This document shows, one piece after another, positions 26,337 to 34,628 of a stretch of DNA of 64,000 nt. Below the pieces are notes generated by a model that made no database searches, had not been told where the DNA came from, and worked only from the letters and a program-made list of their open reading frames with translations. Both the position numbers and the translations under genes were made by a program. The first letter of the stretch is position 1, and each line of letters opens with the position of its first letter. Source of the DNA: Rubrivivax sp. A210 (GTDB lineage: Bacteria; Pseudomonadota; Gammaproteobacteria; Burkholderiales; Burkholderiaceae_C); NCBI RefSeq assembly GCF_904426505.1, contig NZ_CAJGBN010000072.1:142219-206218 (forward strand), given 5' to 3'.

Positions 26337-27767
26337 ATGACCCGTGCCACCAAGATCGTCGCCACCCTGGGCCCGGCGTCGAGCGACCCCGAGGTGCTCG
26401 AGCGCCTGCTGCGGGCCGGGGTTGACGTGGTGAGGCTGAACTTCAGCCATGGCAAGGCGCAGGACCACATCGACCGCGCGAACATGGTGCGTGCCATCGC
26501 CGCCCGCGTGGGCAAGCCGGTGGCGCTGATGGCCGATCTGCAAGGCCCCAAGATCCGCGTCGGCAAGTTCGCCGAAGGCAAGGTGATGCTCGAACCGGGC
26601 GCGGCCTTCGTGCTCGACGCCCAGCGCAGCGAGCCGGGCGACGTGCATTGCGTCGGCCTCGACTACAAGGAACTGCCGCGCGACGTGCGCCCCGGCGACA
26701 CCTTGCTGCTCAACGACGGTCTCATCAAGCTGACGGTGGAGGCGGTGCGCGGCGAAGAGGTACATACGCGCGTGGTGCTGGGCGGCGAGCTGTCCAACAA
26801 CAAGGGCATCAACAAGGCCGGCGGCGGCCTCACGGCGCCGGCGCTCACCGCCAAGGACATGGAGGACATCAAGACCGCCGTGGCCTTTCAGTGCGAGTAC
26901 CTGGCTGTGAGCTTTCCCAAGAACGCCACCGACATGGAGATGGCGCGCCAGCTTGCCAACGTGGCCGGCGAGGCCACGCGCCACAAGCCGGCGATGATCG
27001 CCAAGATCGAGCGCAGCGAGGCGATTCCGCTGCTCGAATCCATCCTGCGCGCCAGCGACGGCATCATGGTGGCGCGCGGCGACCTCGCGGTCGAGGTCGG
27101 CAATGCGGCCGTGCCGGCGCTGCAAAAACGCATGATCCGCATGGCGCGCGAGATGGACAAGGTGGTCATCACCGCCACGCAGATGATGGAAAGCATGATC
27201 CTGGCGCCGGTGCCCACGCGCGCCGAGGTCAGCGATGTGGCCAATGCCGTGCTCGACGGCACCGACGCCGTGATGCTCAGCGCCGAGACGGCGGCCGGCA
27301 AGTACCCGATAGAGACGGTGGAGCAGATGGCGCAGATCGCGCTCGAGGCCGAGCGCGCCGAAGATGTGTCCATCGAGACCGACTTCACCAACAAGAAGTT
27401 CGGCCGCATCGACCAGAGCATCGCGATGGGCGCGCTCTTTACCGCCCACCACCTGGGCTGCAAGGCCATCATCGCGCTCACCGAATCGGGCTCGACCGCG
27501 CTGTGGATGAGCCGCCACAACATCAAGGTGCCGATCTACGGCCTCACGACGCAGCAGAACTCCGAGCGCCGCATGACGCTGTACCGCAACGTGCGCCCGC
27601 TGCTGATGCCCAAGCTGACCGACCGCGACGCCGCGCTGGCGATGGCCGAGTCGCTGCTGGTCGAGCGCGGCGTGCTGCGCCCCGGCGACACCTATGCCAT
27701 CACCTGCGGCGAGCCCATGGGCTATCCGGGCGGCACCAATATGCTGAAGGTCTGCCAGGTGAGGTAG
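26337..27767 (+). CDS. pyk: Pyruvate kinase
   Basis: 476 residues beginning MTRATKIVATLGPASSDPEV. Conserved motifs: RLNFSHGKAQDH, GPKIRVGKF, AVSFPKNATDMEM (position of the usual phosphoenolpyruvate-site block), IAKIERSEAI (catalytic Lys), MVARGDLAVEVG and VITATQMMESM. Transfers phosphate from phosphoenolpyruvate to ADP. Ribosome-binding site GAGGAG. An intrinsic terminator follows at 27789-27811, so pyk appears monocistronic here. Confidence 0.98.
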   Translation: MTRATKIVATLGPASSDPEVLERLLRAGVDVVRLNFSHGKAQDHIDRANMVRAIAARVGKPVALMADLQGPKIRVGKFAEGKVMLEPGAAFVLDAQRSEPGDVHCVGLDYKELPRDVRPGDTLLLNDGLIKLTVEAVRGEEVHTRVVLGGELSNNKGINKAGGGLTAPALTAKDMEDIKTAVAFQCEYLAVSFPKNATDMEMARQLANVAGEATRHKPAMIAKIERSEAIPLLESILRASDGIMVARGDLAVEVGNAAVPALQKRMIRMAREMDKVVITATQMMESMILAPVPTRAEVSDVANAVLDGTDAVMLSAETAAGKYPIETVEQMAQIALEAERAEDVSIETDFTNKKFGRIDQSIAMGALFTAHHLGCKAIIALTESGSTALWMSRHNIKVPIYGLTTQQNSERRMTLYRNVRPLLMPKLTDRDAALAMAESLLVERGVLRPGDTYAITCGEPMGYPGGTNMLKVCQVR

Positions 27768-27788
27768 CCTTCGGCGCCTCGGATGATC

Positions 27789-27811
27789 GGGTCCGGGGCG
27801 GGCCCGTTTTT
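27789..27811 (+). terminator. Rho-independent terminator of pyk
   Basis: GGGTCCG-GGG-CGGGCCC (7-bp stem with one G-U pair) followed by G and TTTTT, 22 bp after the pyk stop codon. The best intrinsic terminator in the window. Confidence 0.8.
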
Positions 27812-28126
27812 GCCAGAGGCCGCAGGCAGGGGGCGGCGCCAGAATCGGTTCGATACTGTCCACCGCGCGCCCGGCGTGTCAAGCGTGCGATAGTTTGCAC
27901 TCCGTCGTGCCGAAGTGGCCGTGAAGCGTCCGTCGCTGGGCCTGACGGCTTTCGGGCCTGACAATGGGACGGGCTGATCGCGTCAGCTCCGCCGCGCAAT
28001 CGCCTTGCGGGCGTCCGTCGGCACAAAATAGAACCAGCATGCGGCGAACCAAGGAATCTGGACGGATGCAAGAACTTTCGGGTCGGATGGCGCAATTTTC
28101 CGGCGCCTCCTGATTCGGCGCGGGCC
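27812..28126 (+). other. Intergenic region upstream of ATP-grasp gene
   Basis: About 315 bp without a supported gene. It contains a short direct repeat GGGCCTGAC (27938-27946 and 27954-27962), a second repeat GCGTCCGTCG (27926-27935 and 28011-28020), and an A-rich patch CACAAAATAG (28022-28031) preceded by TTGCGG (28005-28010) that could be a weak promoter. No Shine-Dalgarno is obvious before the ATG at 28127. Confidence 0.4.
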
Positions 28127-29311
28127 ATGGGCGAAGTCGTTGCTGCCGCGCTTGTCCTTGGGCTCGACGTCCATGGATTGGCGGTCGCCCGCGCGCTCGC
28201 CGATGCCGGCGTCGCCACCTATGCGCTGGACGCGAACCCCAAGATCCCGGGTGCTGCCACCAACCGCGTGCGGCAGATATTCCGCGTTGCCGAGCTTTCA
28301 GGCGAGGGGCTGATCGCGTCGCTGGTCGAATTGCGAGCGCGCCTGCCGCAGGACCGCGAGATCGTGCTGATGCCGATCAACGACCGCCAGGTCGAGACCA
28401 TCGCCCGCCATCTTGACCGCCTGGTGGCGCTTTACCGCATTTCCTGGGCTGATCGCGCCGAGACCATCGTCAAGCTGCAGCGCAAGGATCTCCTGGAGCG
28501 CTTGAGCCTGGATCGCGGGCTGGCCTATCCGCGCTCGCAGATCGTGGGCGCCGACACGCCTGCCGACTTCGCGGCCGGTTTCCGTTTCCCCGTCATCCTC
28601 AAGCCGGTGCGCCCGCTGTCGCGCTTCAAGACGCTGCTGGCCGCGGACCGGCAGGCGCTGGAGGGCTTGCTTCGCGAATGCGCCGCCGATCTCCCGGTTC
28701 TGTGCCAGGAGTACATCGAGGGTGACGACACCGCCATCTACTTCGGCGTGTTGATGCTTGATCGCGGCCGTGTGCTGCACGGCATGACCGGGCGCAAGCT
28801 CAAGTCCTTTCCGCTGGCGCGCGGCCAGGCCACGGTGTGCGAGACGGTGGACGAGCCTGAGGTGCTGCGGCTGACCGAGCAGTTCTTCGACGGCATGGGT
28901 CTGTCCGGGCCGGTTTCGCTGGAAACCAAGCGCGACACGCGGGGACGGCACTGGACGATAGAGCCGACCATAGGGCGAACGGACTTCTGGGTCGACGTCT
29001 GCATCCGTGCCGGCTTCAACCTGCCGCTGATGGAGTACGAACTGGCCGCGGGCCTGCCGGTCACGCCGCCGGCGCCCCAGACACCTTGCGTCTGGTACGA
29101 CACGGAGCGCGACGCACTGGCCTATGCCGAGCTGTGCTGGCGCGAGAAGACCCTGCGGCCGCGCGGCAAGCGGCAGGCCTTCCCCTATTTCGGCTCCGGC
29201 GATTGGCGCCCGGTGCTGCGCGCCACCCTGCAGTCGTGCGGCAGGATCGCGGCCGGCGTCGCCAAGCGCGCCCGCCTGCAATCGCTGTTCAGGCCTTCGC
29301 CGGCACCATGA
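28127..29311 (+). CDS. ATP-grasp superfamily protein
   Basis: 394 residues. The N-terminal Rossmann-like part (VLGLDVHGLAVARALADAGV, DANPKIPGAATNRV) precedes an ATP-grasp core with FPVILKPVRPLSRFK, VLCQEYIEGDDTAIYFGVL and the metal-binding end VSLETKRDTRGRHWTIEPTIGRTDFW. This organisation matches carboxylate-amine ligases of the ATP-grasp family that are frequent in polysaccharide or peptide-like natural-product loci; the substrate cannot be read from the sequence. It is isolated between the pyk terminator and a convergent regulator. Codon composition is slightly less GC-extreme than in flanking housekeeping genes, compatible with acquisition. Confidence 0.8.
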   Translation: MGEVVAAALVLGLDVHGLAVARALADAGVATYALDANPKIPGAATNRVRQIFRVAELSGEGLIASLVELRARLPQDREIVLMPINDRQVETIARHLDRLVALYRISWADRAETIVKLQRKDLLERLSLDRGLAYPRSQIVGADTPADFAAGFRFPVILKPVRPLSRFKTLLAADRQALEGLLRECAADLPVLCQEYIEGDDTAIYFGVLMLDRGRVLHGMTGRKLKSFPLARGQATVCETVDEPEVLRLTEQFFDGMGLSGPVSLETKRDTRGRHWTIEPTIGRTDFWVDVCIRAGFNLPLMEYELAAGLPVTPPAPQTPCVWYDTERDALAYAELCWREKTLRPRGKRQAFPYFGSGDWRPVLRATLQSCGRIAAGVAKRARLQSLFRPSPAP

Positions 29312-29371
29312 TCCGCTGAACGGCTGCCCGCGGGCCCCCGAGCCCGGAATTGCGCGCCGCCTGCGCCGCTT

Positions 29372-30382
29372 TCAGGCGCCCACGCTGCCCACCATCGCCG
29401 CCACCTGCGGCGCCATCCCGGTGGGCCGCAGGTCCAGCCCTGGATGCTGGTTGCGGAAGACGCGGAACAGTTCGTCGGCGAAGCTGTGGCCGACCTCGGC
29501 GATGCCGGTGAAATCGATCTCGGCGCGGCGGAACTGCGGCAGGCGCGCGGCCACGCGCTTGGCGTCGGCGCGCGAAGCCAGCGTGGCCCCGCCGATCAGC
29601 TGCAGCGGCACCACGGTGGTCTCGAAGCCGTAGCCGGCGCCGTCCACGCTGTGGGCGCGCAGCACCGCGTCCAGTGTGCGCGGTGTGTCGAGCTGCAGCG
29701 CCAGGTAGACCGAGGTGCCGTCCTGGGTGGCCGGACGCGCCGCATGCCAGCTGCGGCTGTCCCAGCTGCGGCACTGGAAGGCGGCTTGGTTGGCGTGGAT
29801 GTCGAAGACATCGGCCAGCCGCGAGGTGAAATACAGGCCGTGGCCGAGATGAGCTGCGGGCGTGCTCGTGAGCTTGCCCTTGCTCAGCTCGAACATGGCC
29901 AGCAACGGATCGGCGATGGCGAAGTCGCGTCCTATGCGCTCGAAGAGGCCGCAGCCGTCGTCCGAGACCAGCAACTGCAGCTGCAGTGGCGTCTGCCGCA
30001 TGGAGATGGTGACACTGCCGCCGCCGCTGTGGTCGATGGCATTGTTCAGCAGCTCGGTGTAGGCGTGCTGGGCCATGCGCTGCACCGTGGCGGGCAACGC
30101 AAAGCAGGGCGCGAAGTCCTGGCGCCAGGGCAGGTCTTCCTGTAGGCCCGCCAGCGCGTAGCGGCGCACCACCTGGCGCAGCGGCCCTGGCAGCCAGCGC
30201 CGGCGGCGGGCCGGGCCCTCGGCCACCAGCCACTGTGCCGCCTGCAGGCGCGCCAGCAAGGCATGAGCATGGCGGCGGCCGATGGCAAGCCTCTCCATCA
30301 GCTGGGCTGGCAGCGTGTCGCCGTGGTGGACGGCCCCGGCGGTGATCCATTGCGTGAGCGGGGCGAGTTCTATGCGTGCCAT
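29372..30382 (-). CDS. HTH / HATPase / STAS-like DUF4325 regulator
   Basis: 336 residues with three recognisable parts: an N-terminal winged-helix-like segment (1-65); a GHKL ATPase domain (about 95-230) with N-box TELLNNAIDHS (N113, N114), DDGCG (141-145) and GHGLYF (180-185); and a C-terminal STAS-like DUF4325 domain with IDFTGIAEVGHSFADELFRVF (289-309). There is no histidine phosphoacceptor or membrane segment, so it is not a classical sensor kinase; it resembles an anti-sigma/anti-anti-sigma pair fused in one chain with a DNA-binding part. It is transcribed divergently from fba with 204 bp between. Regulated targets are unknown. Confidence 0.85.
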   Translation of the reverse strand: MARIELAPLTQWITAGAVHHGDTLPAQLMERLAIGRRHAHALLARLQAAQWLVAEGPARRRRWLPGPLRQVVRRYALAGLQEDLPWRQDFAPCFALPATVQRMAQHAYTELLNNAIDHSGGGSVTISMRQTPLQLQLLVSDDGCGLFERIGRDFAIADPLLAMFELSKGKLTSTPAAHLGHGLYFTSRLADVFDIHANQAAFQCRSWDSRSWHAARPATQDGTSVYLALQLDTPRTLDAVLRAHSVDGAGYGFETTVVPLQLIGGATLASRADAKRVAARLPQFRRAEIDFTGIAEVGHSFADELFRVFRNQHPGLDLRPTGMAPQVAAMVGSVGA

Positions 30383-30522
30383 GCGCGGCCTCGTCTGCGG
30401 CCGAATTCAAGGCGGCCGGGCGCAAAGTGTGGCGAACCGCGGCCGCGCGCCACGGGCGGAAAAGCGGGGCCATCGGCAGCCAGTTCCGGGCCAGGACGCG
30501 GATGCCGGCCTGGGGCGAGGCC

Positions 30523-30528
30523 TAAAAT
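30523..30528 (+). promoter_or_regulatory. Putative -10 box for fba
   Basis: TAAAAT, 58 bp before the fba ATG, in the context CCTAAAATCGCGCG shared with yajC. No clear -35. Confidence 0.35.
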
Positions 30529-30586
30529 CGCGCGGCTTTATCCGCCGAACACCCCGCCGACCCCCTCTTACCGCCCGGAGCCCGCC

Positions 30587-31651
30587 ATGCCCCTCGTCTC
30601 GATGCGCCAACTGCTGGACCACGCCGCCGAAAACGGCTACGGAATCCCGGCCTTCAATGTCAACAACCTCGAGCAGGTGCAGGCCGTGATGCAGGCCGCC
30701 AGCGAGACCGGCGCGCCGGTCATCCTGCAGGCCAGCGCGGGCGCCCGCAAGTACGCCGGCGAGAGCTTCATCAAGCACCTCATCCAGGCCGCCACCGAGG
30801 CCTATCCGCACATCCCGCTGGTCATGCACCAGGACCACGGCACCAGCCCCAAGATCTGCGAAGGCGCCATCGGCCTGGGCTTCGGCTCGGTGATGATGGA
30901 CGGCAGCCTGCGTGAAGACGGCAAGACGCCGGCCGACTTCGCCTACAACGTCGACGTGACCCGGCAGGTGGTGGCGATGGCGCACAAGGTGGGTGTCACC
31001 GTCGAAGGCGAGCTGGGCTGCCTGGGCAGCCTGGAGACCGGCGAGGCCGGCGAGGAAGACGGCGTCGGTGCCGCCGGCAAGCTGGACCACAGCGCGCTGC
31101 TGACCGATCCCGAGGAGGCCGCGCAGTTCGTCAAGGCCACGCAGCTCGACGCGCTGGCCATCGCCATCGGCACCAGCCATGGCGCCTACAAGTTCAGCCG
31201 CAAGCCCACGGGCGACATCCTGGCCATCAGCCGCGTCAAGGAGATCAACCGGCGCATCCCCAACACCCACCTGGTGATGCACGGCTCGTCCAGCGTGCCG
31301 CAGGACCTGCTGGACATCATCAACCAGTACGGCGGCAGGATGAAGCAGGCCTACGGCGTGCCGGTGTCCGAGATCCAGGAAGCCATCAAGCACGGCGTGC
31401 GCAAGGTCAACATCGACACCGACATCCGCATGGCGATGACCGGCGCGGTGCGCAAGTTCCTGGCCGAGAACCCCGAGAAGTTCGACGCCCGTGAATGGCT
31501 CAAGCCGGCGCGCGAAGCGGCCTACAAGGTGTGCAAGCAGCGCTACCAGGAGTTCGGCTGCGAGGGCCAGGGCGCCAGGATCAAGGCGCTGACGCTGGTT
31601 GAAGTGGCGGCGCAGTACGCAGGCGGCCAGCTGGCACAGACGGTGCAGTAA
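30587..31651 (+). CDS. fba: Class II fructose-bisphosphate aldolase (Calvin-cycle subtype)
   Basis: 354 residues starting MPLVSMRQLLDHAAENGYG. Zinc-site and catalytic segments: VMHQDHGTS, GFGSVMMDGS, VEGELGCLGSLETGEAGEED, AIGTSHGAYKF, HGSSSVPQ and VRKVNIDTDIRMAMTG. Length and the GSLETGEAGEED insert are typical of the proteobacterial Calvin-cycle subtype, used also in glycolysis/gluconeogenesis. Cleaves fructose-1,6-bisphosphate to dihydroxyacetone phosphate and glyceraldehyde-3-phosphate. Separated from pyk by an ATP-grasp gene and a regulator. Confidence 0.97.
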   Translation: MPLVSMRQLLDHAAENGYGIPAFNVNNLEQVQAVMQAASETGAPVILQASAGARKYAGESFIKHLIQAATEAYPHIPLVMHQDHGTSPKICEGAIGLGFGSVMMDGSLREDGKTPADFAYNVDVTRQVVAMAHKVGVTVEGELGCLGSLETGEAGEEDGVGAAGKLDHSALLTDPEEAAQFVKATQLDALAIAIGTSHGAYKFSRKPTGDILAISRVKEINRRIPNTHLVMHGSSSVPQDLLDIINQYGGRMKQAYGVPVSEIQEAIKHGVRKVNIDTDIRMAMTGAVRKFLAENPEKFDAREWLKPAREAAYKVCKQRYQEFGCEGQGARIKALTLVEVAAQYAGGQLAQTVQ

Positions 31652-31701
31652 GCCCCGGGGCGGCGGCGCCCGGCCCCCGGACCGCCGCTACCGGGTTCTG
31701 C

Positions 31702-32607
31702 TCAGGCCGCGGCCAGCACGCCTTCCAGGCTGTGGTTCTGCGGCCCGCGGCAGGCGATCTTGATGGCGCCGACGCGGTTGCCCAAGGCGACGCTGCGTTC
31801 CAGGCTCCAGCCGCGCTCCAGGCCGTAGAGCAGGCCGCCGCGGAAGGCGTCGCCGCAGCCGGTGGGGTCGACCACCTCGGTCGCCGCCACGCCCGGCACA
31901 AGGGTGCGCTGGCCCTTGATCCACAGCTCGCAGCCCTCGGCGGCGAGCGTGACGATGATGCCCTTGAGGTGCGACTCGGACATCATGGCCAGCGATTGGC
32001 CGGTGCGTTCGCACAGCATGCGGGCCTCGTAGTCGTTCACCGCCACCCAGCTGGCCAGGCCTATGAACTCGCGCAGTTCGGCGCCGTCGAACTGCGGCAG
32101 CTGCTGGCCCGGGTCGAAGACGAAGGGAATGCCGGCCGCGTGCATCTGGTTGGCACGCCGCCACATCGCCTCGCGGCCGTCGGGCGCCACGATGCCGATG
32201 GCCAGGCCGGCCGGCAGCGGCGTCGCGATCAGGTGGGCGTTGTTCATCGCGCCCGGGTGAAAGGCGGTGATCTGGTTGTTGTCGCGGTCGGTGATGATGA
32301 TGGCCTGGGCCGTGTGCAGCTCGGGGTCGCTGTGGACCAGGGCGGTGTTCACGCCCCATGCATCGAGGCGGGCGCGGTAGTCGCTGCCGTCGACCCCCAG
32401 CGCCGCCATGATCACCGGCTCGCCGCCCAGCAGGCGCAGGCTGTAGGCGATGTTGCCGGCGCAGCCGCCGAACTCGCGCCTCATGGTCGGCACCAGGAAG
32501 GACACGTTCAGGATGTGGACCTGCTCGGGCAGGATCTGGTCGGCAAAGCGGCCGGGGAAGGTGGTGATGGTGTCGTAGGCGAGGGAACCGCAGATCAAGG
32601 CGGGCAT
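31702..32607 (-). CDS. PfkB-family carbohydrate/adenosine kinase
   Basis: 301 residues. PfkB signatures: GGCAGNIAYSLRLLGG near residue 47, and DPTGCGDAFRGGLLYGL (about 245-261), containing the catalytic Asp and anion hole. FPGRFADQILPEQVHILNVSFLVP near the N-terminus is characteristic of proteobacterial adenosine kinase-like members. Probably phosphorylates adenosine or a ribose-containing substrate with ATP. It converges with fba and is 53 bp upstream of the DUF3426 gene end on the same strand. Confidence 0.9.
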   Translation of the reverse strand: MPALICGSLAYDTITTFPGRFADQILPEQVHILNVSFLVPTMRREFGGCAGNIAYSLRLLGGEPVIMAALGVDGSDYRARLDAWGVNTALVHSDPELHTAQAIIITDRDNNQITAFHPGAMNNAHLIATPLPAGLAIGIVAPDGREAMWRRANQMHAAGIPFVFDPGQQLPQFDGAELREFIGLASWVAVNDYEARMLCERTGQSLAMMSESHLKGIIVTLAAEGCELWIKGQRTLVPGVAATEVVDPTGCGDAFRGGLLYGLERGWSLERSVALGNRVGAIKIACRGPQNHSLEGVLAAA

Positions 32608-32660
32608 GGCTGCTCCGGGTGAGGGTATGAGGGCTTGGGCCTGGCGGTGGCGGGCGCCGC

Positions 32661-33703
32661 TCAGGGGTAGAAGAGTTCTATCGTGTAGCCGACGATGGTC
32701 TCGGGCGCCGCGCCGCCCGGCGTGGCCGCGGCCTGCAGCGTGGCCTGCAGCGCGAGTTCGCGGCCACCGGCCAGGGTGGTCTGGGGCAGGCCGGTGTCGG
32801 CCACCCGCACCACCTTGCGCGCGACCACGCGGCCCTGGCTGTCGGTGAGCGTGATGTCCAGCGCCGGCAGCGCCAGTTCGATGGCGGCGCGGTTGCGCAG
32901 CACCACCGACAGGCGGTAGAGGCTGCTGCGCTCCACGCGCACAAGGCCGCTGCTTTCCACGGCCAGGCTGTCGATGGCGCGCACCGGCTCGACGCTGCAG
33001 CCCAGGGTGGCGCAGGCCTGCAGCAGCAGGGGGCGCACCGCCGGCAGCCGCGCGGCGGCGAGGTCGCGGTACTCGTAGCCGGCCTGGGCCGCCAGCGCAA
33101 CGGCGCCCAGCAGCGAGACCAGCACCAGGGCGGCGCGCACCGGAGGCCGCCGCCAGCGCTCGGCGCGCTCGGCCTTGACGACGAAGGACGGCCGGTCGCC
33201 AGGCTCGGCGCGCGGGTCGTCGTCGGCGGCGAAGTGCAGCGACGAGTGGGGGCCTTCGCGTGCGGAATCGGGTTCAGGCTCGGGGTCGGGCGCTGTCAGG
33301 GGCCGGTCGACCGAGGGTGCGACGAACTCAACCGGCGGACCTTCGTCATCGTCGCGGGCCGAGAAGGCTCGCTCGATGGCGCTGCGCCCGGCCGGCGGCG
33401 GTGGTGCGTCGGCCCAATCCGGTGTCGGCGTCGCGGGAGGTGGCGGCGGCGAAGGCGTGGGAGGCGGCGGGGGCAGCGGCGCGAAGCGCGAGATCGGCAT
33501 CGGCTGCGACGTCGTCGTGCGCCCGCCGGGCTCTGCGCTGGCGCCGGCTCGCCGGTCTCGATGTCGGTGAGCGACTGCGAGGCGTCGAAGACCTCGGAGC
33601 AGCGCCCGCAGCGCACCCAGCCCTCGGACACGCGCAGCTGATCCGGCACGACGCGGAAGACGGTGCCGCAGGCGGGGCAGCGGGTGGCCAGTCCGGAAGT
33701 CAT
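32661..33703 (-). pseudogene. Zinc-ribbon (MJ0042) plus DUF3426 protein, split by a frameshift
   Basis: The N-terminal piece starts at ATG 33703: TRCPACGTVFRVV and VRCGRCSEVFDASQSL (C9, C12, C32, C35), the MJ0042 zinc ribbon. The C-terminal piece ends at 32661 in another frame: Pro-rich linker, one membrane segment (ALVLVSLLGAVALAAQAGYEY) and the DUF3426 periplasmic domain. In relatives these form one membrane protein. Joining them needs a -1 change (one missing base, or two extra) between about 33500 and 33590, where both frames lack stops. Causes could be a real mutation, programmed slippage or a sequencing error; no homopolymer longer than three bases is present there. It follows prmA by 20 bp in the accBC-prmA operon. 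Confidence 0.75.
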
Positions 33704-33722
33704 GGCGGGCAGGGTGCGCGGC

Positions 33723-34628
33723 TCAGAGCGGACGGCGGGCCGTCATCAGCACCCAGCCGTCTTCGCGGTCGGCCACCGCCAGTGCCAGGCCCGTGGCGCT
33801 GGCATAGGTGGCGGCGATGTCATCGGCCTGGCGCTCCAGGATGCCGGCCAGCACCAGCCAGCCGCCGGGGGCGACATGGCCGGCCAGCAGCGGCGCCAGC
33901 AGCTTGAGCGGCATGGCCAGGATGTTGGCCAGCACCACGCCGTAGCGGCCCTGGGCGCGCTCGGGCAGGCCGGGATCCAGCGCGACGCCGTTGCGCACTG
34001 CGTTGTCGCGCGTGGCCAGCACCGCCGCGGGGTCGATGTCGACCGCGTCGACCGCACGCGCGCCGACCTTGAGCGCGCCAATGGCCAGGATGCCCGAGCC
34101 ACAGCCGTAGTCGAGCACGCGTGTTAGGTCGGCATCGGCCGCATCGCAGCGCGCCAGCCAGCGCAGGCACATGCGGGTCGTCGGGTGGGTGCCGGTGCCG
34201 AAGGCCAGGCCGGGGTCCAGCCGGATGACCTGGCGCGCGCCGGGCGGCGGCTCGTGCCAGCTCGGCACGACCCAGAACTCGGGCGTGATCTCCACTGGCG
34301 CGAACTGCGATTGCGTCAGCCTCACCCAGTCCAGCTCGGCCACCGCCTCCAGCGCCTGCAGGTGCAGGCCGGCATCAAAGTGACGGGCCAGCAGCAGCGC
34401 CGAGGCGGCTTCGGCCGCGGCCTCGGTCTCGAAGAGGGCGCGCAGCGTCGAGCGTTCCCAGCCCGGCGCCGGTGCGGCCATGCCGGGCTCGCCGAACAGG
34501 GCGCGCTCGGCCGTGGTGCCGGCGTCGGCGTCCTCGACGCTGACCGAGAGCGCTTCCAGCTCGTCCATCAGCAGGTCGGAGACGGCCTCCACCAGCGCCT
34601 CGGGGGCGCGCAGCACCAGCTCGATCAC
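33723..34628 (-). CDS. prmA: Ribosomal protein L11 methyltransferase
   Basis: 301 residues from GTG 34628, whose GTGA overlaps the accC stop codon. It starts VIELVLRAPEALVEAVSDLL, the N-terminal substrate-recognition domain. The methyltransferase domain has PGLAFGTGTHPTTRMCLRWL, VLDYGCGSGILAIGALKVGA (SAM-binding motif I) and VLANILAMPLKLLAP. Trimethylates ribosomal protein L11. Order accB-accC-prmA-DUF3426 is standard for betaproteobacteria. Confidence 0.96.
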   Translation of the reverse strand: MIELVLRAPEALVEAVSDLLMDELEALSVSVEDADAGTTAERALFGEPGMAAPAPGWERSTLRALFETEAAAEAASALLLARHFDAGLHLQALEAVAELDWVRLTQSQFAPVEITPEFWVVPSWHEPPPGARQVIRLDPGLAFGTGTHPTTRMCLRWLARCDAADADLTRVLDYGCGSGILAIGALKVGARAVDAVDIDPAAVLATRDNAVRNGVALDPGLPERAQGRYGVVLANILAMPLKLLAPLLAGHVAPGGWLVLAGILERQADDIAATYASATGLALAVADREDGWVLMTARRPL

